Of a stretch of DNA of 64,000 nt, positions 52,605 to 62,391 are shown one piece after another. The first letter of the stretch is position 1, and every line of letters begins with the position of its first letter. Source of the stretch: Lewinellaceae bacterium. Its GTDB lineage: Bacteria > Bacteroidota > Bacteroidia > Chitinophagales > Saprospiraceae. The translations under genes were made by a program, and so were the position numbers. Below the pieces are notes generated by a model that was not told where the DNA came from, did not search any database, and was given only the letters and a program-made list of their open reading frames with translations. Location: NCBI GenBank assembly GCA_016716135.1, contig JADJWX010000002.1, forward strand, positions 310,001 through 374,000. The letters run 5' to 3'.

Positions 52605-52672
52605 ATTTTAACCGCAAAGACGCCAAGATGCAAGGGGAATTCTTCGCGTCTTGGCGTCTTTGCGGTTAAAAT
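52605..52672. terminator. Perfect 24-bp stem hairpin between convergent genes
   Basis: 52605-52628 (starting ATTTTAACCGCAAAGACGCC) is exactly complementary to 52649-52672. AT-rich outer ends allow termination in both directions between the GDPD gene and the convergent DUF2807 gene. The GCAAAGACGCCAAGA word is also found at 46990-47054 in related form. Confidence 0.8.
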
Positions 52673-52704
52673 TGGTTGCGTCGTGATTGGGCTTGCTTAA
52701 TGTT

Positions 52705-53442
52705 TCAATTCACCCGTTTCACCGAACCCGAACCGGAAATATCGGAGTCCACAGCGGCCGTCCCCGAGTAATACACATCGCCACTGCCGGAAATACCGGC
52801 TTTCAATGTTTGGGAAGCATTACAGGTCACCGTACCGGAACCGGAAATACTCGCTTTGGCGCGTTCCGACACCAGGTTTTTGGCATTAATGTCGCCGCTG
52901 CCGGCAATACCGAAATCGGAATCGGCAGCTCGGCCGCTGACCTTGATTTCCCCGGAACCGGCGATGTCACAATTCAGGTTTTGCACATCGGCTTCGGGCA
53001 GGATGATCTCGCCGGAACCGGCAATTGCCAGATTGAGGCGCTCGCCCCGGATGGGGTCGAAAGCCTCCAGACGACCACTTCCGGCCATTTCAAACGCATC
53101 AAAGAACGGGGCGCTCACCCGAATTTTCAGATCATCCGCATTCGATACATTTTCATCAAAATAAATGCGCAGTTTTCCATTTTTAACCTCTGTTTTCAAA
53201 ATAGGCATCAGGTTGTCCTGGGCCTGCACCTCCACCGAATAGTTTTCGGAAATGCGTACTTCCACAACGCCGGGAATTTGCGCCGAAACTGCGTGAAAAT
53301 TGCTTATCGTCCGGCTTTCCGTATTTACTGGGCCTTCGCCGCGGATGCCAAAGCCGAAATTCCAACCGTTGTGCCCACAGAAAAGCTTATTGCCAAAAAT
53401 GAAAAAACCGGCCAGCAGCATGAAAAGAATTAGATAACGCAT
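52705..53442 (-). CDS. DUF2807 (head GIN) secreted protein
   Basis: A 245-residue protein with an N-terminal signal or anchor (MRYLILFMLLAGFFIFGNKLF). It has a long right-handed beta-helix-like domain with repeated AGSG, SGSG and GSGE turns (FEMAGSGRLEAF, IAGSGEIILP, IAGSGEIKVSG, ISGSGTVTC, ISGSGDVYYSG). These are the DUF2807 or putative auto-transporter adhesin repeats common in Bacteroidota. Located in the envelope; the function is not established. Confidence 0.92.
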   Translation of the reverse strand: MRYLILFMLLAGFFIFGNKLFCGHNGWNFGFGIRGEGPVNTESRTISNFHAVSAQIPGVVEVRISENYSVEVQAQDNLMPILKTEVKNGKLRIYFDENVSNADDLKIRVSAPFFDAFEMAGSGRLEAFDPIRGERLNLAIAGSGEIILPEADVQNLNCDIAGSGEIKVSGRAADSDFGIAGSGDINAKNLVSERAKASISGSGTVTCNASQTLKAGISGSGDVYYSGTAAVDSDISGSGSVKRVN

Positions 53443-53620
53443 ACGTAAGATCTGTTTTGTTGGAAAGGATTGTTTTGAATTTTTTACAGGGGAAGCAGGC
53501 GGGATTAACAGGCTATTACCAGATTAACATGGATTTTTGTCGTTGTTTTGGGGCCATCCCATCAGACACCCCGTTTGAAACTGTATTTTTTAAAAGGTTA
53601 CAAATCTGCGCAAAAAATTG

Positions 53621-54001
53621 ATGCACTGGCTTTTCTTATTCCTGAGCTGGCCGATCGGCGCCGGCAATTCGTTCACGCCGGTTAATTCCGGAACTGTTGT
53701 GCGCTGGACTACCGAAACCGACCACGATTTTGGCGAAATTCCTGCCGGCAAACCTACCCGTTTCGTCTTTACCTTTCAAAATTTGCTGGACGAACCCATT
53801 GTCCTCCAAACCGTGCGCACCACCTGTGGCTGTACCGCGGCCGACTGGCCCGAGGCGCCCATCGAAGCGGGCAAATCCGGCGACGTGCAGATCGAGTACG
53901 ACGCCAATAAAATTGGGACCTTCCGGAAAAAAATTACGGTGTTTTTCGACAAACAACGCAAGGCGGAAACACTCTGGATTCGGGGAGAGGTTTTAGAGTG
54001 A
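53621..54001 (+). CDS. DUF1573 domain secreted protein
   Basis: A 126-residue protein with a short hydrophobic leader (WLFLFLSWPIGAGNSF) and a single Ig-like DUF1573 domain (HDFGEIPAGKPTRFVFTFQNLLDEPIVLQTVRTTCGCTAADWP). The TCGCT motif is diagnostic. ATG 53621 is used instead of TTG 53618. Its stop codon (TGA, 53999-54001) begins a word repeat that also forms the end of recF on the other strand. Confidence 0.92.
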   Translation: MHWLFLFLSWPIGAGNSFTPVNSGTVVRWTTETDHDFGEIPAGKPTRFVFTFQNLLDEPIVLQTVRTTCGCTAADWPEAPIEAGKSGDVQIEYDANKIGTFRKKITVFFDKQRKAETLWIRGEVLE

Positions 54002-54070
54002 TGAGTGATTCGCGATGAGTGGGTTCACCATTTCGTAAAGGTGAACCCACTCATCACTCATCACTCATCA
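53999..54070. repeat. Hairpin element of GAGTGATGAGT words spanning two stop codons
   Basis: The left arm (53999-54029) and right arm (54040-54070) are complements with a short loop, ending in GGGTTCACC and GGTGAACCC. The arms are tandem GATGAGT words. The element overlaps the stop of DUF1573 and encodes the last codons of recF (VMSDE and stop). It is likely a bidirectional terminator. Confidence 0.85.
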
Positions 54071-55163
54071 CTAATTCCCCGTTTTTCACCTCAAAAATCC
54101 GGTACTTCCCCGGAAATGCCGTTACCACCGATTCGATGCGGCTGCGCTGCGTATCGGTGATGAAGATCTGCCCGAATTCCCGTTCGATGAGCAGGTTCAT
54201 GAGTTGCTGCACACGCTGTTCATCGAGTTTGGCAAAAATATCGTCGAGCAGGAGCAATGGGGCGAGGCCTTTTTCGCGGCGCAGCAGCGCGTATTGCGCC
54301 AAACGGAGCGCCAACAGAAATGATTTTAGCTGGCCCTGCGATGCGTATTTTTTGATGGGTTGCCCATGGAGACTCAGGCGCAGGTCATCGCGGTGCGGCC
54401 CGGCGGCAGTGCGTTCGAGTGCGCGGTCTTTGTCACGGTTTTCAAGCAGCACCGTCGCAAAATCCCGGTCGCCGATGCCGGACTCCAGTTCGACGGATAC
54501 CAACTCTTCCGACCCGGCAATCGCTGAATAAAACTCCTGAAACAGCGGCACGAATTGCGCTGCAAAGGCACGGCGTTTTTCGACAACGGCATGCGCCGGG
54601 CCGGGCAACTGCCGGTCGAGCGCTTCGAGCAGGGTGGGGTCGAAACGGCGGTGTTCGGCAAACAATTTGAGCAAGGCATTGCGCTGTTTCAGCAAGTTGT
54701 TGTACAACAGCAAATTTTGGAGGTACTCCGGATAAATTTGCGACAGCGTTGTGTCGAGAAAACGGCGGCGCTCCTCGCTGCCTTCCTGTACCAGACTGAT
54801 GTCATCCGGCGCGATCATCACCACGGGATACCGGCCAATGTAATCGGCAAGGCGCTCATACGCACTGCCGTTTTCCTCGACAACTTTGCGCTGTCCGGCG
54901 GCATATTTGATCGCAATCTTATTTTTTACCTTTTCGTGCTGAAACTGCCCTTCGAGGCGGAAAAACGCCTCGCCGTGCCGAATCAGATTTTTGTCGGGCA
55001 AATTCCGGTGGCTGCGGGTCAGGCAAAGCATGTACACCGCATCCAGCAGGTTGGTTTTCCCCATGCCGTTCAATCCCACAAAACAATTCAACCGGGCAGA
55101 CAGGGACACTGTTTGCTGCCGGTAGTTCTTGAAATTGCTGAGTTTAATCGACTGGAGATTCAA
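54054..55163 (-). CDS. recF: DNA replication and repair protein RecF
   Basis: The 369-residue RecF promotes RecA loading at gaps. Walker A GLNGMGKTN (~30), the signature and Walker B (SQGQLKSFLLALRLAQ, PLLLLDDIFAKLDEQR) and the D-loop (GQIFITDTQ) are all present. A start upstream at 55196 would add 11 residues with no family resemblance, so I use TTG 55161-55163 (MNLQSIKLSNFKNYR). No dnaA/dnaN/gyrB adjacent, so it has moved from the classic oriC cluster. The last residues come from a word repeat. Confidence 0.95.
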   Translation of the reverse strand: MNLQSIKLSNFKNYRQQTVSLSARLNCFVGLNGMGKTNLLDAVYMLCLTRSHRNLPDKNLIRHGEAFFRLEGQFQHEKVKNKIAIKYAAGQRKVVEENGSAYERLADYIGRYPVVMIAPDDISLVQEGSEERRRFLDTTLSQIYPEYLQNLLLYNNLLKQRNALLKLFAEHRRFDPTLLEALDRQLPGPAHAVVEKRRAFAAQFVPLFQEFYSAIAGSEELVSVELESGIGDRDFATVLLENRDKDRALERTAAGPHRDDLRLSLHGQPIKKYASQGQLKSFLLALRLAQYALLRREKGLAPLLLLDDIFAKLDEQRVQQLMNLLIEREFGQIFITDTQRSRIESVVTAFPGKYRIFEVKNGELVMSDE

Positions 55164-55227
55164 AAAGTAAACAAGTAAATGATCCAAATGACCCAAAACA
55201 ACCCAAACAAGGCGAAGGTAAAAAGGA

Positions 55228-55235
55228 TATTTTTG
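55228..55235 (+). promoter_or_regulatory. -7 box upstream of the lipoprotein gene
   Basis: TATTTTTG fits TAnnTTTG, 23 nt before ATG 55259. No -33 box at standard spacing. It lies in the divergent spacer with recF. Confidence 0.4.
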
Positions 55236-55258
55236 CCACCTGAAACAACCCGACGCTT

Positions 55259-56143
55259 ATGTTCCGATTGATTTTGTTTACCGGTATTGTATTCAGCCTG
55301 CTCCAGGCCTGCAACCCGCCGGTTCGGCTCAAACCCGCCAATGTCAAAACCGGCCTGGATTCCACCTTTTATGCCGGCGTGGTGGAAGACGCCAAGCAAG
55401 TGGATTTGCGCGAAGCGCGTTATTTGGCCAAAGTAAAAATTGGCGACCTGGGGGTCAGCCTCGACTGCAAATATCCCGATGTGCTGGATCTGGCTACGAC
55501 GGAAGTACGCCGGATCGGCGGCAATTTGTTGGTACTGACGGAACATACCCGAAACAAATCAAAGTCGAACTGCCACCGGATCAAGGGCGATATCTACCAA
55601 ATTAATAGCCTGGAAGGCTTGGAAGCCCAGATTCACTGGCATCCGGCACGCCCCTTGTTACCGGGCGACCTTCGTGGAAAAGAGCCCGGCACAATTCCGC
55701 AGGCACTGCCGCCGCTGCATACGGAGATCAGTTGCCGGATCGGCGGCGACTATTTCAAGGAGGCCATCCTGCGCACCGAAACCATTTTTTTTACCGACAG
55801 CACTTTCGGTACCAGTGATGCGGCCCTTCAGCACTTTTTTCTCCGGCGCGCGCAGTTGCATTTTGACCTGGCAGAACTACACGCCCGCAAACTGAAATCG
55901 CGTCTCGCCGACCTGGGCACCGATGTGACTGCCATCACCGGGCAGTTCCGGGAAATGACCATTCAGCAAAAAGAATTGCTGCGCCAGGAGCAGCAAAGCC
56001 TGGAAGCGGAATTTGCCTCCGGCAACCGGAACACCGTGCTGGAACGCTGGGCAAATCGCGTCAAAGCGGACCTGACCCTGTTTGCCAACTTCGACGCCGA
56101 TGTGGTAGTCGATTTGCGCAAGCAAAAAAAACGGCGGGATTAG
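55259..56143 (+). CDS. Lipoprotein, unknown function
   Basis: A 294-residue protein with a lipoprotein signal (LILFTGIVFSLLQACNPP, Cys ~18). The first part is probably mixed alpha/beta (YAGVVEDAKQVDLREARYLAKVKIGD); the C-terminal third is a long, charged, heptad-rich helix (LAELHARKLKSRLADLG to KQKKRRD), probably a coiled coil. No domain recognised. It overlaps the end of the convergent hutH gene by 4 bp. Confidence 0.7.
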   Translation: MFRLILFTGIVFSLLQACNPPVRLKPANVKTGLDSTFYAGVVEDAKQVDLREARYLAKVKIGDLGVSLDCKYPDVLDLATTEVRRIGGNLLVLTEHTRNKSKSNCHRIKGDIYQINSLEGLEAQIHWHPARPLLPGDLRGKEPGTIPQALPPLHTEISCRIGGDYFKEAILRTETIFFTDSTFGTSDAALQHFFLRRAQLHFDLAELHARKLKSRLADLGTDVTAITGQFREMTIQQKELLRQEQQSLEAEFASGNRNTVLERWANRVKADLTLFANFDADVVVDLRKQKKRRD

Positions 56144-57644
56144 TCCGGGTTGCCCGGCAAATCCGGCCCGACCACTTCGCGCAAAAACGTCACGGTCTGC
56201 GCCATGTCGGGGCTTAACATCCGGTCGTCGTCCAGTCTTGGAACCACTCCCCGGTATTTTTCAACGATGGCTTCGATCTGCGGCGAAGACCGCAGCGGCC
56301 GCCTGAACTCCAGCGCCTGCACTGCCACCATAAATTCGACGGCGAGCAAACGCTCCAGATTTTGCACCACCCGCCGGGCTTTGGTGGCGGCGTTGGCGGC
56401 CATGCTCACGTGGTCTTCCTGGCCGTTGCAGCTCACGATGCTGTCGGCCGAGGCCGGCATGCATAGGGTTTTGTTTTGGCTGACAATGGCTGCGGCCGTG
56501 TACTGCGCGATCATCATACCGGAGTGCAGGCCGGGGTTTTTCGTCAGAAAATCGGGCAGGCCGCGCTGGCCGCCAATGAGCTGGTAAATGCGCCGTTCGG
56601 CAATGTTGCCCAGCTCGGCCAGAGCCAGGGCCAGGTAGTCGAGCGGAAGGGCCAGCGGCTGCGCGTGAAAATTGCCACCGGAGAGGATCAGGTCGGCATC
56701 CGGGAACACATTCGGGTTGTCGGTGACGCTGTTCAGTTCGGTGAGCACCATTTGCTCGATATGGGTGATCGCATCGCGGCTGGCGCCGTGCACCTGGGGC
56801 ACGCAGCGGAAAGAATAGGGGTCCTGCACGCTGGTTTTCTCCGCTTCGGCGATGGCGCTGCCGGCCAGCCACCGGCGCAGGCTGGCAGCCACGGCCAGCT
56901 GACCTGCATGCGGGCGGATTTGATGGATCAGTTCGTTGAGCGGGGAGAGCCGGCAGTTGAAGGCATCGAAGCCGATGGCAGCGTTCAGGTCGGCCTGGGC
57001 GGTCAGGCGCCGGCTTTCGAGCAGGCACCAGGTGGCATAGGCGGTGGAAAACTGTGTGCCGTTGAGCATGGCCAGCGCTTCTTTGGCCTTGAACGTCAGC
57101 GGTTCCCAACCACGCAATTGCAATACCACATCGGCGCGTTGGCGGCGGTTTTCGTACCACACTTCACTCATGCCGGCAAGTGGCAGGCTGAGGTGGGCGA
57201 GCGGCGCCAGGTCGCCTGAAGCACCGAGCGAGCCCAGTTCGTACACGACCGGGTAAATCCCGGCATTGAAAAATCGAGCAGGCGGTCGACGACCACTTCC
57301 CGCACGCCGGAAAAGCCATAACACAGGCTTTGGGCTTTGAGCAAGAGCATGATCCGGACGATTTCCTCCGGTACCGGATCGCCGGTTCCGGCGGCGTGGG
57401 AAACGAGCAGATTGTGCTGGAGTTGTTCGATATCGCCGTCTGAAATGCGGATATTGCACAGCGAGCCGAAGCCTGTGTTGATGCCGTAGTACAAATCGTT
57501 GGCGTGCTCCAATTTGTTTTCCAGGTAGGTACGGCAATGCCGCACGCGCCGGCGGGCTTCGTCGGATAATTCGAGCGGGTGGTTTTCGTGCAAAATTGCG
57601 GCTATCGATTCCAGCGAAAGATGGTCGGGATCAATCTGGTGCAT
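56140..57644 (-). pseudogene. hutH: Histidine ammonia-lyase, split by one frameshift
   Basis: HutH deaminates histidine to urocanate. The N-terminal frame (57168-57644) has NDLYYGINTGFGSLCN and LLVSHAAGTGDPVP. It goes out of frame after VVVDRLLDF. The C-terminal frame (56140 to about 57280) resumes with FNAGIYPVVYELGSLGASGDLAPLAH, whose ASG makes the MIO prosthetic group. Adding one T to the T5 run near 57270 restores a continuous ~500-residue enzyme with VQDPYSFRCVPQVHGA, NPNVFPDADLILSGGNFH and the C-terminal helices. All catalytic residues survive, so the frameshift is probably a consensus error. The pathway partner ftcD is at the opposite window edge. Confidence 0.88.
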
Positions 57645-57978
57645 AGTGGTGGTCAGGTGCGTGAAATGTTGTTAAGGCGTTGGGCTGAATCAGGGCCTTT
57701 TCCGGGCGCCAAAGGTACGGGTTGGCGTTAAAAACGCTTAATGCTCCGTTAAGCGGCGGTTAAAGTGAAAAACAAAATGCACCCGTACTTTATTTAAGTG
57801 GTAACATTATCAACCGGTTAGATTTTATTAACTGAAAAAAATTAAGCCGGCGGTGCAACTGCAGGCGTGTTCGTTTCGTCAGAAAACCGTCTGAACTTTT
57901 GAAATCGACTAACTTTGCCCATGCTTAGTTGCCCTTTTTTAAAACACCATCCACTCTCAAATCAGATTCCATTTTATT
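57645..57978. other. Divergent region between hutH and the OmpH gene
   Basis: No gene is seen. TAACTTTG at 57910-57917 fits a -7 box and lies ~60 nt before the OmpH/Skp gene. Repeated GTTAA words (CGTTAAGCGGCGGTTAA, CCGGTTAGATTTTATTAAC) around 57750-57835 could be regulator sites. Confidence 0.45.
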
Positions 57979-58491
57979 ATGAAAAAATTAATTTCAACCG
58001 CCCTTTTCGCGCTGCTGTTCAGCGGCCTTTCGCTTGCCCAGCGCGTTGCATACGTAGACCTTACGGCAATTTTGGAAAGCGTACCGGAATACAATAAGGC
58101 ACAGGAACAACTCGACCGCCTTGCTACCCAGTGGCGTCAGGAAATTGCACAGGCACAAGACGATATCAAAGGCCTGTACAGCAAATACCAGGCTGAGCAA
58201 GTGATGCTTAGCGAAGAAATGAAGCGCCAGCGCGAAGAAGAAATCATGAACAAGGAAAAAGAGGTGCGGGAACAACAACGCCTCAAATTCGGCCCGGAAG
58301 GCGAATTGTTCAAAAAGCGTGAAGAACTGGTCAAACCGATCCAGGATAAAGTGTACGCCGCCATCGAGCGGTTTGCCGAAGACAAAGGTTTCGAATATGT
58401 TTTTGACAAAGGCAGCGCTTCCGGGATGCTGTTTGCCGATAAAAAATACGACAAAACCGAGGATGTCAAGGCCATCCTGAAACGCGGCTGA
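57979..58491 (+). CDS. OmpH/Skp-family periplasmic chaperone
   Basis: A 170-residue protein with a signal peptide (MKKLISTALFALLFSGLSLAQ) and the Skp start RVAYVDLTAILESVPEY. A long central helix pair rich in Glu, Lys and Gln (EEMKRQREEEIMNKEKEVREQQRLKF) forms the tentacles of the jellyfish-shaped trimer. The C-terminus returns with YVFDKGSASGMLFADKKYDKTEDV. Skp-like proteins escort outer-membrane proteins. Often next to bamA, which is not in this window. Confidence 0.95.
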   Translation: MKKLISTALFALLFSGLSLAQRVAYVDLTAILESVPEYNKAQEQLDRLATQWRQEIAQAQDDIKGLYSKYQAEQVMLSEEMKRQREEEIMNKEKEVREQQRLKFGPEGELFKKREELVKPIQDKVYAAIERFAEDKGFEYVFDKGSASGMLFADKKYDKTEDVKAILKRG

Positions 58492-58529
58492 TGCCGGGTC
58501 CGTTTCGGCCAGGCTACTAAAAAACGAAT

Positions 58530-58564
58530 GGGCCATTCCGGTTTTTCACCGGCATGGCCCTTTT
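58530..58564 (+). terminator. Intrinsic terminator after OmpH
   Basis: GGGCCATTCCGGT (58530-58542) pairs with ACCGGCATGGCCC (58548-58560) with one mismatch, then four T. It follows the stop codon by 38 nt. Confidence 0.75.
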
Positions 58565-58843
58565 CGTGTGCAAATGTGTATCTTAAGGTGGGAAACCGTC
58601 TTTACGATAGAATGGGTTGGGAAAGACGGGACTGTCCGGGGGATTAAAATTTGATGCATCAAATGTCGGGAGAATTCAGCTGCCCAACAGCACCCCGGCA
58701 CCCCGATTTAACTCCCCGGTATCCGGTATTTTTAGCCGGGCGTATCCCCGGAATCAGGTAGGTTGCTCCCGCATCACCATGATTTTTCAGAAATATGGGT
58801 GCCGGTGGGGTATTTTATCCCAGGGGGGTGGAACTTTGCAAAC
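58565..58843. promoter_or_regulatory. Spacer with a perfect 16-bp palindrome upstream of the sensor kinase
   Basis: ATTTGATGCATCAAAT (58649-58664) is a perfect palindrome, ~180 nt before the kinase ATG. GAACTTTG (58832-58839) is a weak -7 box. Otherwise nothing is recognised. Confidence 0.35.
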
Positions 58844-60759
58844 ATGAATGTTTCTCGGTTCCTGATATTGCCGTTTCTGGGCTTCCTGTGCTGGAACACG
58901 GCACTTCGGAGTCAACCGACCATGGTTATCGACTCCGCCTTTTGGGAGCCTTACCCGGAACAATTCATGGAATATGTGGTACAACCTCCCGGAACCTCCT
59001 GGCAACTTGCCGACGTTACCGCCCTGCCGGATTCGGCCTGGCGCCCGTTGGAAAAAGAATCGGGCGTCTATTTCGGCATCACCACCAAAGGGCAATGGCT
59101 CCGTTTCAGGCTGCGCAACGACCTGGAATATTCTGTTCCTTTGTTGCTGGAATGCAACAACCCCAACCTCGATACCCTGGCACTGTACCGCCTCAGCCCT
59201 TCCGGCGAATTGCTCGCGGATACTACCGGCGCGCGGTTTCCACCGGTGGCCCGGTCCCTGAATTATCCTAATCTGATCTTTCAATGGAAGAGCCGCGCCA
59301 AAGTGCGGCCACGGTGTACCTCTATGCCAGGGCCCTCTATTACCCTGCTAATTTTACATTTTCGCTCTGGAATGCCGACCGATGGCAACTGGAGTTCAAG
59401 CAGATCGAGATCGGCGCCAGCATCCTGTTTTTTGCGCTGTTGTTTGTGTATTTATTCACCCTAACCCTGCTGTTTTCTATTATTCGGGAGCGCTACCTGT
59501 GGCTGTTCTATTTTTATGTGTTGTTGGGCGGCTTGTTTATTGCCAGTGACCTGGGCCTGTGGTACTGGCTCTGGCCCGATTGGGATTACCGGATTTTATC
59601 GCCCACCATCACCAATTTGAGCCTGGTTTGCGGGCTGGTTTTTATCCGGTATCAACTCAAAACCTACCGGCGGTACCCGTACATCGACTGGAGTTTGGTG
59701 CTGCTTTGTGCGATGGCCCTGGCTACGTCGGGGCTGAGTTTGTTGTTTCAAAACCGGCCGGTGGCATTCATGACGTTTTATAAAATTTTGATCATCAACC
59801 AACTTGCCACCTGCGCGGCCATTGTTTGGTTGGTTTTGCACCGGTACATTACTTCCCGCAAATCGGAAAACATCTGGTTTGTTGTGGCCTTCACCCCGCA
59901 TGGCGTCGCACTCGTGCTGACTTGTTTGCACCAGCTGGACATCGCGCACCCGAACCTTCCGGGTTTGTTGCAGTTTTCACCCACACCCTCGCCCTTTTTT
60001 GTTCAAATGAATACGCCCTGGCTCCTGCTGGGCGGTATGATTTGGGAAATGCTCATTGTGTCTGTCTTGTTCGTCCTGCGTATCAAGGATTTTTACGAAT
60101 CCAGCAACCGTGTACTCGCCGAACGCCGCAACGCGCTGGTGCTGGGGGTCGAAACAGAACGCAAACGCGTAGCCCAGGAAATCCACGACGGCATCGGAGT
60201 GCTGTTGTCGTCAACCAAAATGAAACTGGCCGCGCTGCGTACCCGCCTGAAAAACCAGGACGAACTTTATCGCGAAACCGGCGACCTGGTGCAGAATATT
60301 GATCAGGCCCACGAGGAAATGCGCAGCCTGGCTTACAACCTCATGCCCAAATCGCTGGAAAAACTCGGCCTGGCACAAGCCATCGAAGGCACTGTGAGCC
60401 GTATGCGCCGCAATCATCCGGCTGTGCAGTGGCATTTTTACAGCAATTTTCAAAACGACCACCTCGACGACCTGACCAAAATTAATCTCTTCCGGATTGC
60501 CCAGGAGATGTTGCACAACGTCCTGCAACACGCCAAAGCCACCGAGGCCCACATCCAACTCCTGCGCCGGGACAAACGCATTTTGCTCTCCATCGAAGAC
60601 AACGGCGTGGGCTTCCAAACCAAGACGCAGCGGTTGAATACCGGCATCGGGCTAAGCAATATCCGCTACCGCGCCGAAGACGTGCTCAAAGGAAAAGTAT
60701 CCATCGAATCCAGTCCGGGAAAGGGAACCTTTCTGGCAGTGGAAGTACCGGCGGTTTGA
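58844..60759 (+). pseudogene. 7TMR-DISM sensor histidine kinase (HisKA_3), split by one frameshift
   Basis: Two frames overlap near 59284. The N-terminal frame starts ATG 58844 with a signal peptide and a 7TMR-DISMED2-like sensor domain. The second frame (59284-60759) has the last strands of that domain, seven membrane helices (~40-270), then a HisKA_3 dimerisation box with the phospho-His (RKRVAQEIHDGIG) and an HATPase domain (IEDNGVGFQTK, GIGLSNIRYRAEDVL). One extra A at about 59284 (CAAATGG instead of CAATGG) gives FQMEEPRQSAATVYLYAR, a proper join. No response regulator is adjacent. The kinase core is intact. Confidence 0.8.
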
Positions 60760-60792
60760 CGCCGGAGTACGGGCAAGCTGTTAAACAGACTT

Positions 60793-62391
60793 TTACCGGC
60801 GCGGCAAGGCCTGCAGGTAGGCTCGAAGCAATACGCCGGCCAAACCGATCACCTGCATACCGAAAAAAGCCAGGTTGACGGGTTTGCTGATGGTGAGTGC
60901 GGTGGTGTTAAAAATGCCTTTATCGCCATACAAGGCCAGAAATAATATCATGACAAGCCCCAGAACGATCAGGTGAAAGGCAAAGGGGACAAAAGGCATG
61001 TGTTTGCGCAGCAAAGCCGAATAGGTCAAAAGCAATAAACCGGTGAGTGGTATTGCCAGGTAGACCAGCGTATGCCAGCAATACCAGTATTTCAGAAAAG
61101 CGCTGTTAAAATCCAGGCTAATATTGATCAGCGTGCCAATTGCAGCGACCGTCAGCGCGCCCAGCGCCATGCGAAAAGAAAGAAAAGGCGCTGCAAAGAG
61201 CAACAACGTGATAAACGGCAGGTAATACAGGAGCGTTTTATAATGCCAGAACTGTATCCCTTCGCGGATGAACTGCCGGGCATGGTGAACGGAGTGGTAG
61301 GCGTTTTCAAGGGCAATGGGGCATTGTGGTTTTACCAACCCAAACGTGTCCAACCGGATGGTATCCAGGCCAACCGGAATCCCGTATTTTTCTATAACCG
61401 ATCGTGGGAACACCGGATTTTTTTGTAAAAAATAATAGTTGTTATACAAGGCGAGCAAGCGCCAGTCCTGCCTGCTCATCCGGTATTTATCTTCCTCCAG
61501 CTCGATCCGGAACAGTTCAAAATAGCGAAAGGAGCGGTAGGATCGGAAGTTGGGAAGATGCCGGTGATTCCGGGGCCCACTGTTTTGCGTTTTCTTTTCA
61601 ATTTGTGGCAGGTACGCCCAGTAATCCCACATTGGAATAAAAGAGCCGAAATGGATGCCCGGCCTGGGGATGTAGGAGCGGTCGCCGTAATGGTGCAAAA
61701 ACTCCTCAAAGGAGTTTTTAATCCCTATAGAACGCCGTTTCATATCCTTTTCTATCGCTATGCCGACGCTGTCGAGGTAGGTAATATCATACCGGCGTTT
61801 CAATGTGGTCAATTCCACGTTGAGGATGGTGGCCAGGTCTTTTTCACGGTCTTGAAAATACGTGATCAGCTTATGCGGTGGAATATTGAAACTATCCGAA
61901 TCATTAAAAACAAAACCATGCCGGTAAAAATCCTGTTCGGCCCAGGCGTTTAAATCTTTTTCATCAATGAAAAAATAGGCCGTCCGAAAAATAGTCCCCA
62001 GGCGGAACATGGGCGTCGTAATGGCGAGCATGGTAAATAAGCCCACGCTGTATATTCCAAGGGTCAAAAAAATGTCCTTCAGGCGGGTAGACGAAAATCC
62101 GATCTGGTATTGGGTGTACGCCCAGTACAGCAAGCCTATGCTGAAAAACATAAGCATACCTTTGTTGTAGGTGTCGTAGAAAAAAATTATGTGGTTGTAC
62201 GGATCAACCGTCAGATTAGCCACGCTAACGGTATAGGCAAAGCCGAGTGCAAACAGCACCGGGATCAACAACAAGGAATAAAACAGGACATAATGCCCCC
62301 GAGTACGCCAGACAACCGGATAGTTTTCCAATAAGAACCGGTCCAGCCGGCGCATAAATCCGGGAACCAGCCACTTAAAGATCGTCTTCAT
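60793..62391 (-). CDS. 8-TM membrane protein (permease partner of the EAD-ABC ATPase)
   Basis: A 532-residue protein. Three helices lie near the N-terminus (~33-52, 77-95, 105-125), then a ~250-residue soluble domain without a recognised family, then five helices in the last third (around 395-525). Its start overlaps the end of the ATPase gene by 17 bp, so it is translationally coupled to it and is very likely the membrane partner. The N-terminus (PGFMRRLDRFLLENYPVVWRTRGHYV) is strongly basic and probably contacts the ATPase. I do not recognise it as ABC2 or FtsX. It could transport a substrate or be a mechanotransmission-type complex. Confidence 0.75.
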   Translation of the reverse strand: MKTIFKWLVPGFMRRLDRFLLENYPVVWRTRGHYVLFYSLLLIPVLFALGFAYTVSVANLTVDPYNHIIFFYDTYNKGMLMFFSIGLLYWAYTQYQIGFSSTRLKDIFLTLGIYSVGLFTMLAITTPMFRLGTIFRTAYFFIDEKDLNAWAEQDFYRHGFVFNDSDSFNIPPHKLITYFQDREKDLATILNVELTTLKRRYDITYLDSVGIAIEKDMKRRSIGIKNSFEEFLHHYGDRSYIPRPGIHFGSFIPMWDYWAYLPQIEKKTQNSGPRNHRHLPNFRSYRSFRYFELFRIELEEDKYRMSRQDWRLLALYNNYYFLQKNPVFPRSVIEKYGIPVGLDTIRLDTFGLVKPQCPIALENAYHSVHHARQFIREGIQFWHYKTLLYYLPFITLLLFAAPFLSFRMALGALTVAAIGTLINISLDFNSAFLKYWYCWHTLVYLAIPLTGLLLLTYSALLRKHMPFVPFAFHLIVLGLVMILFLALYGDKGIFNTTALTISKPVNLAFFGMQVIGLAGVLLRAYLQALPRR

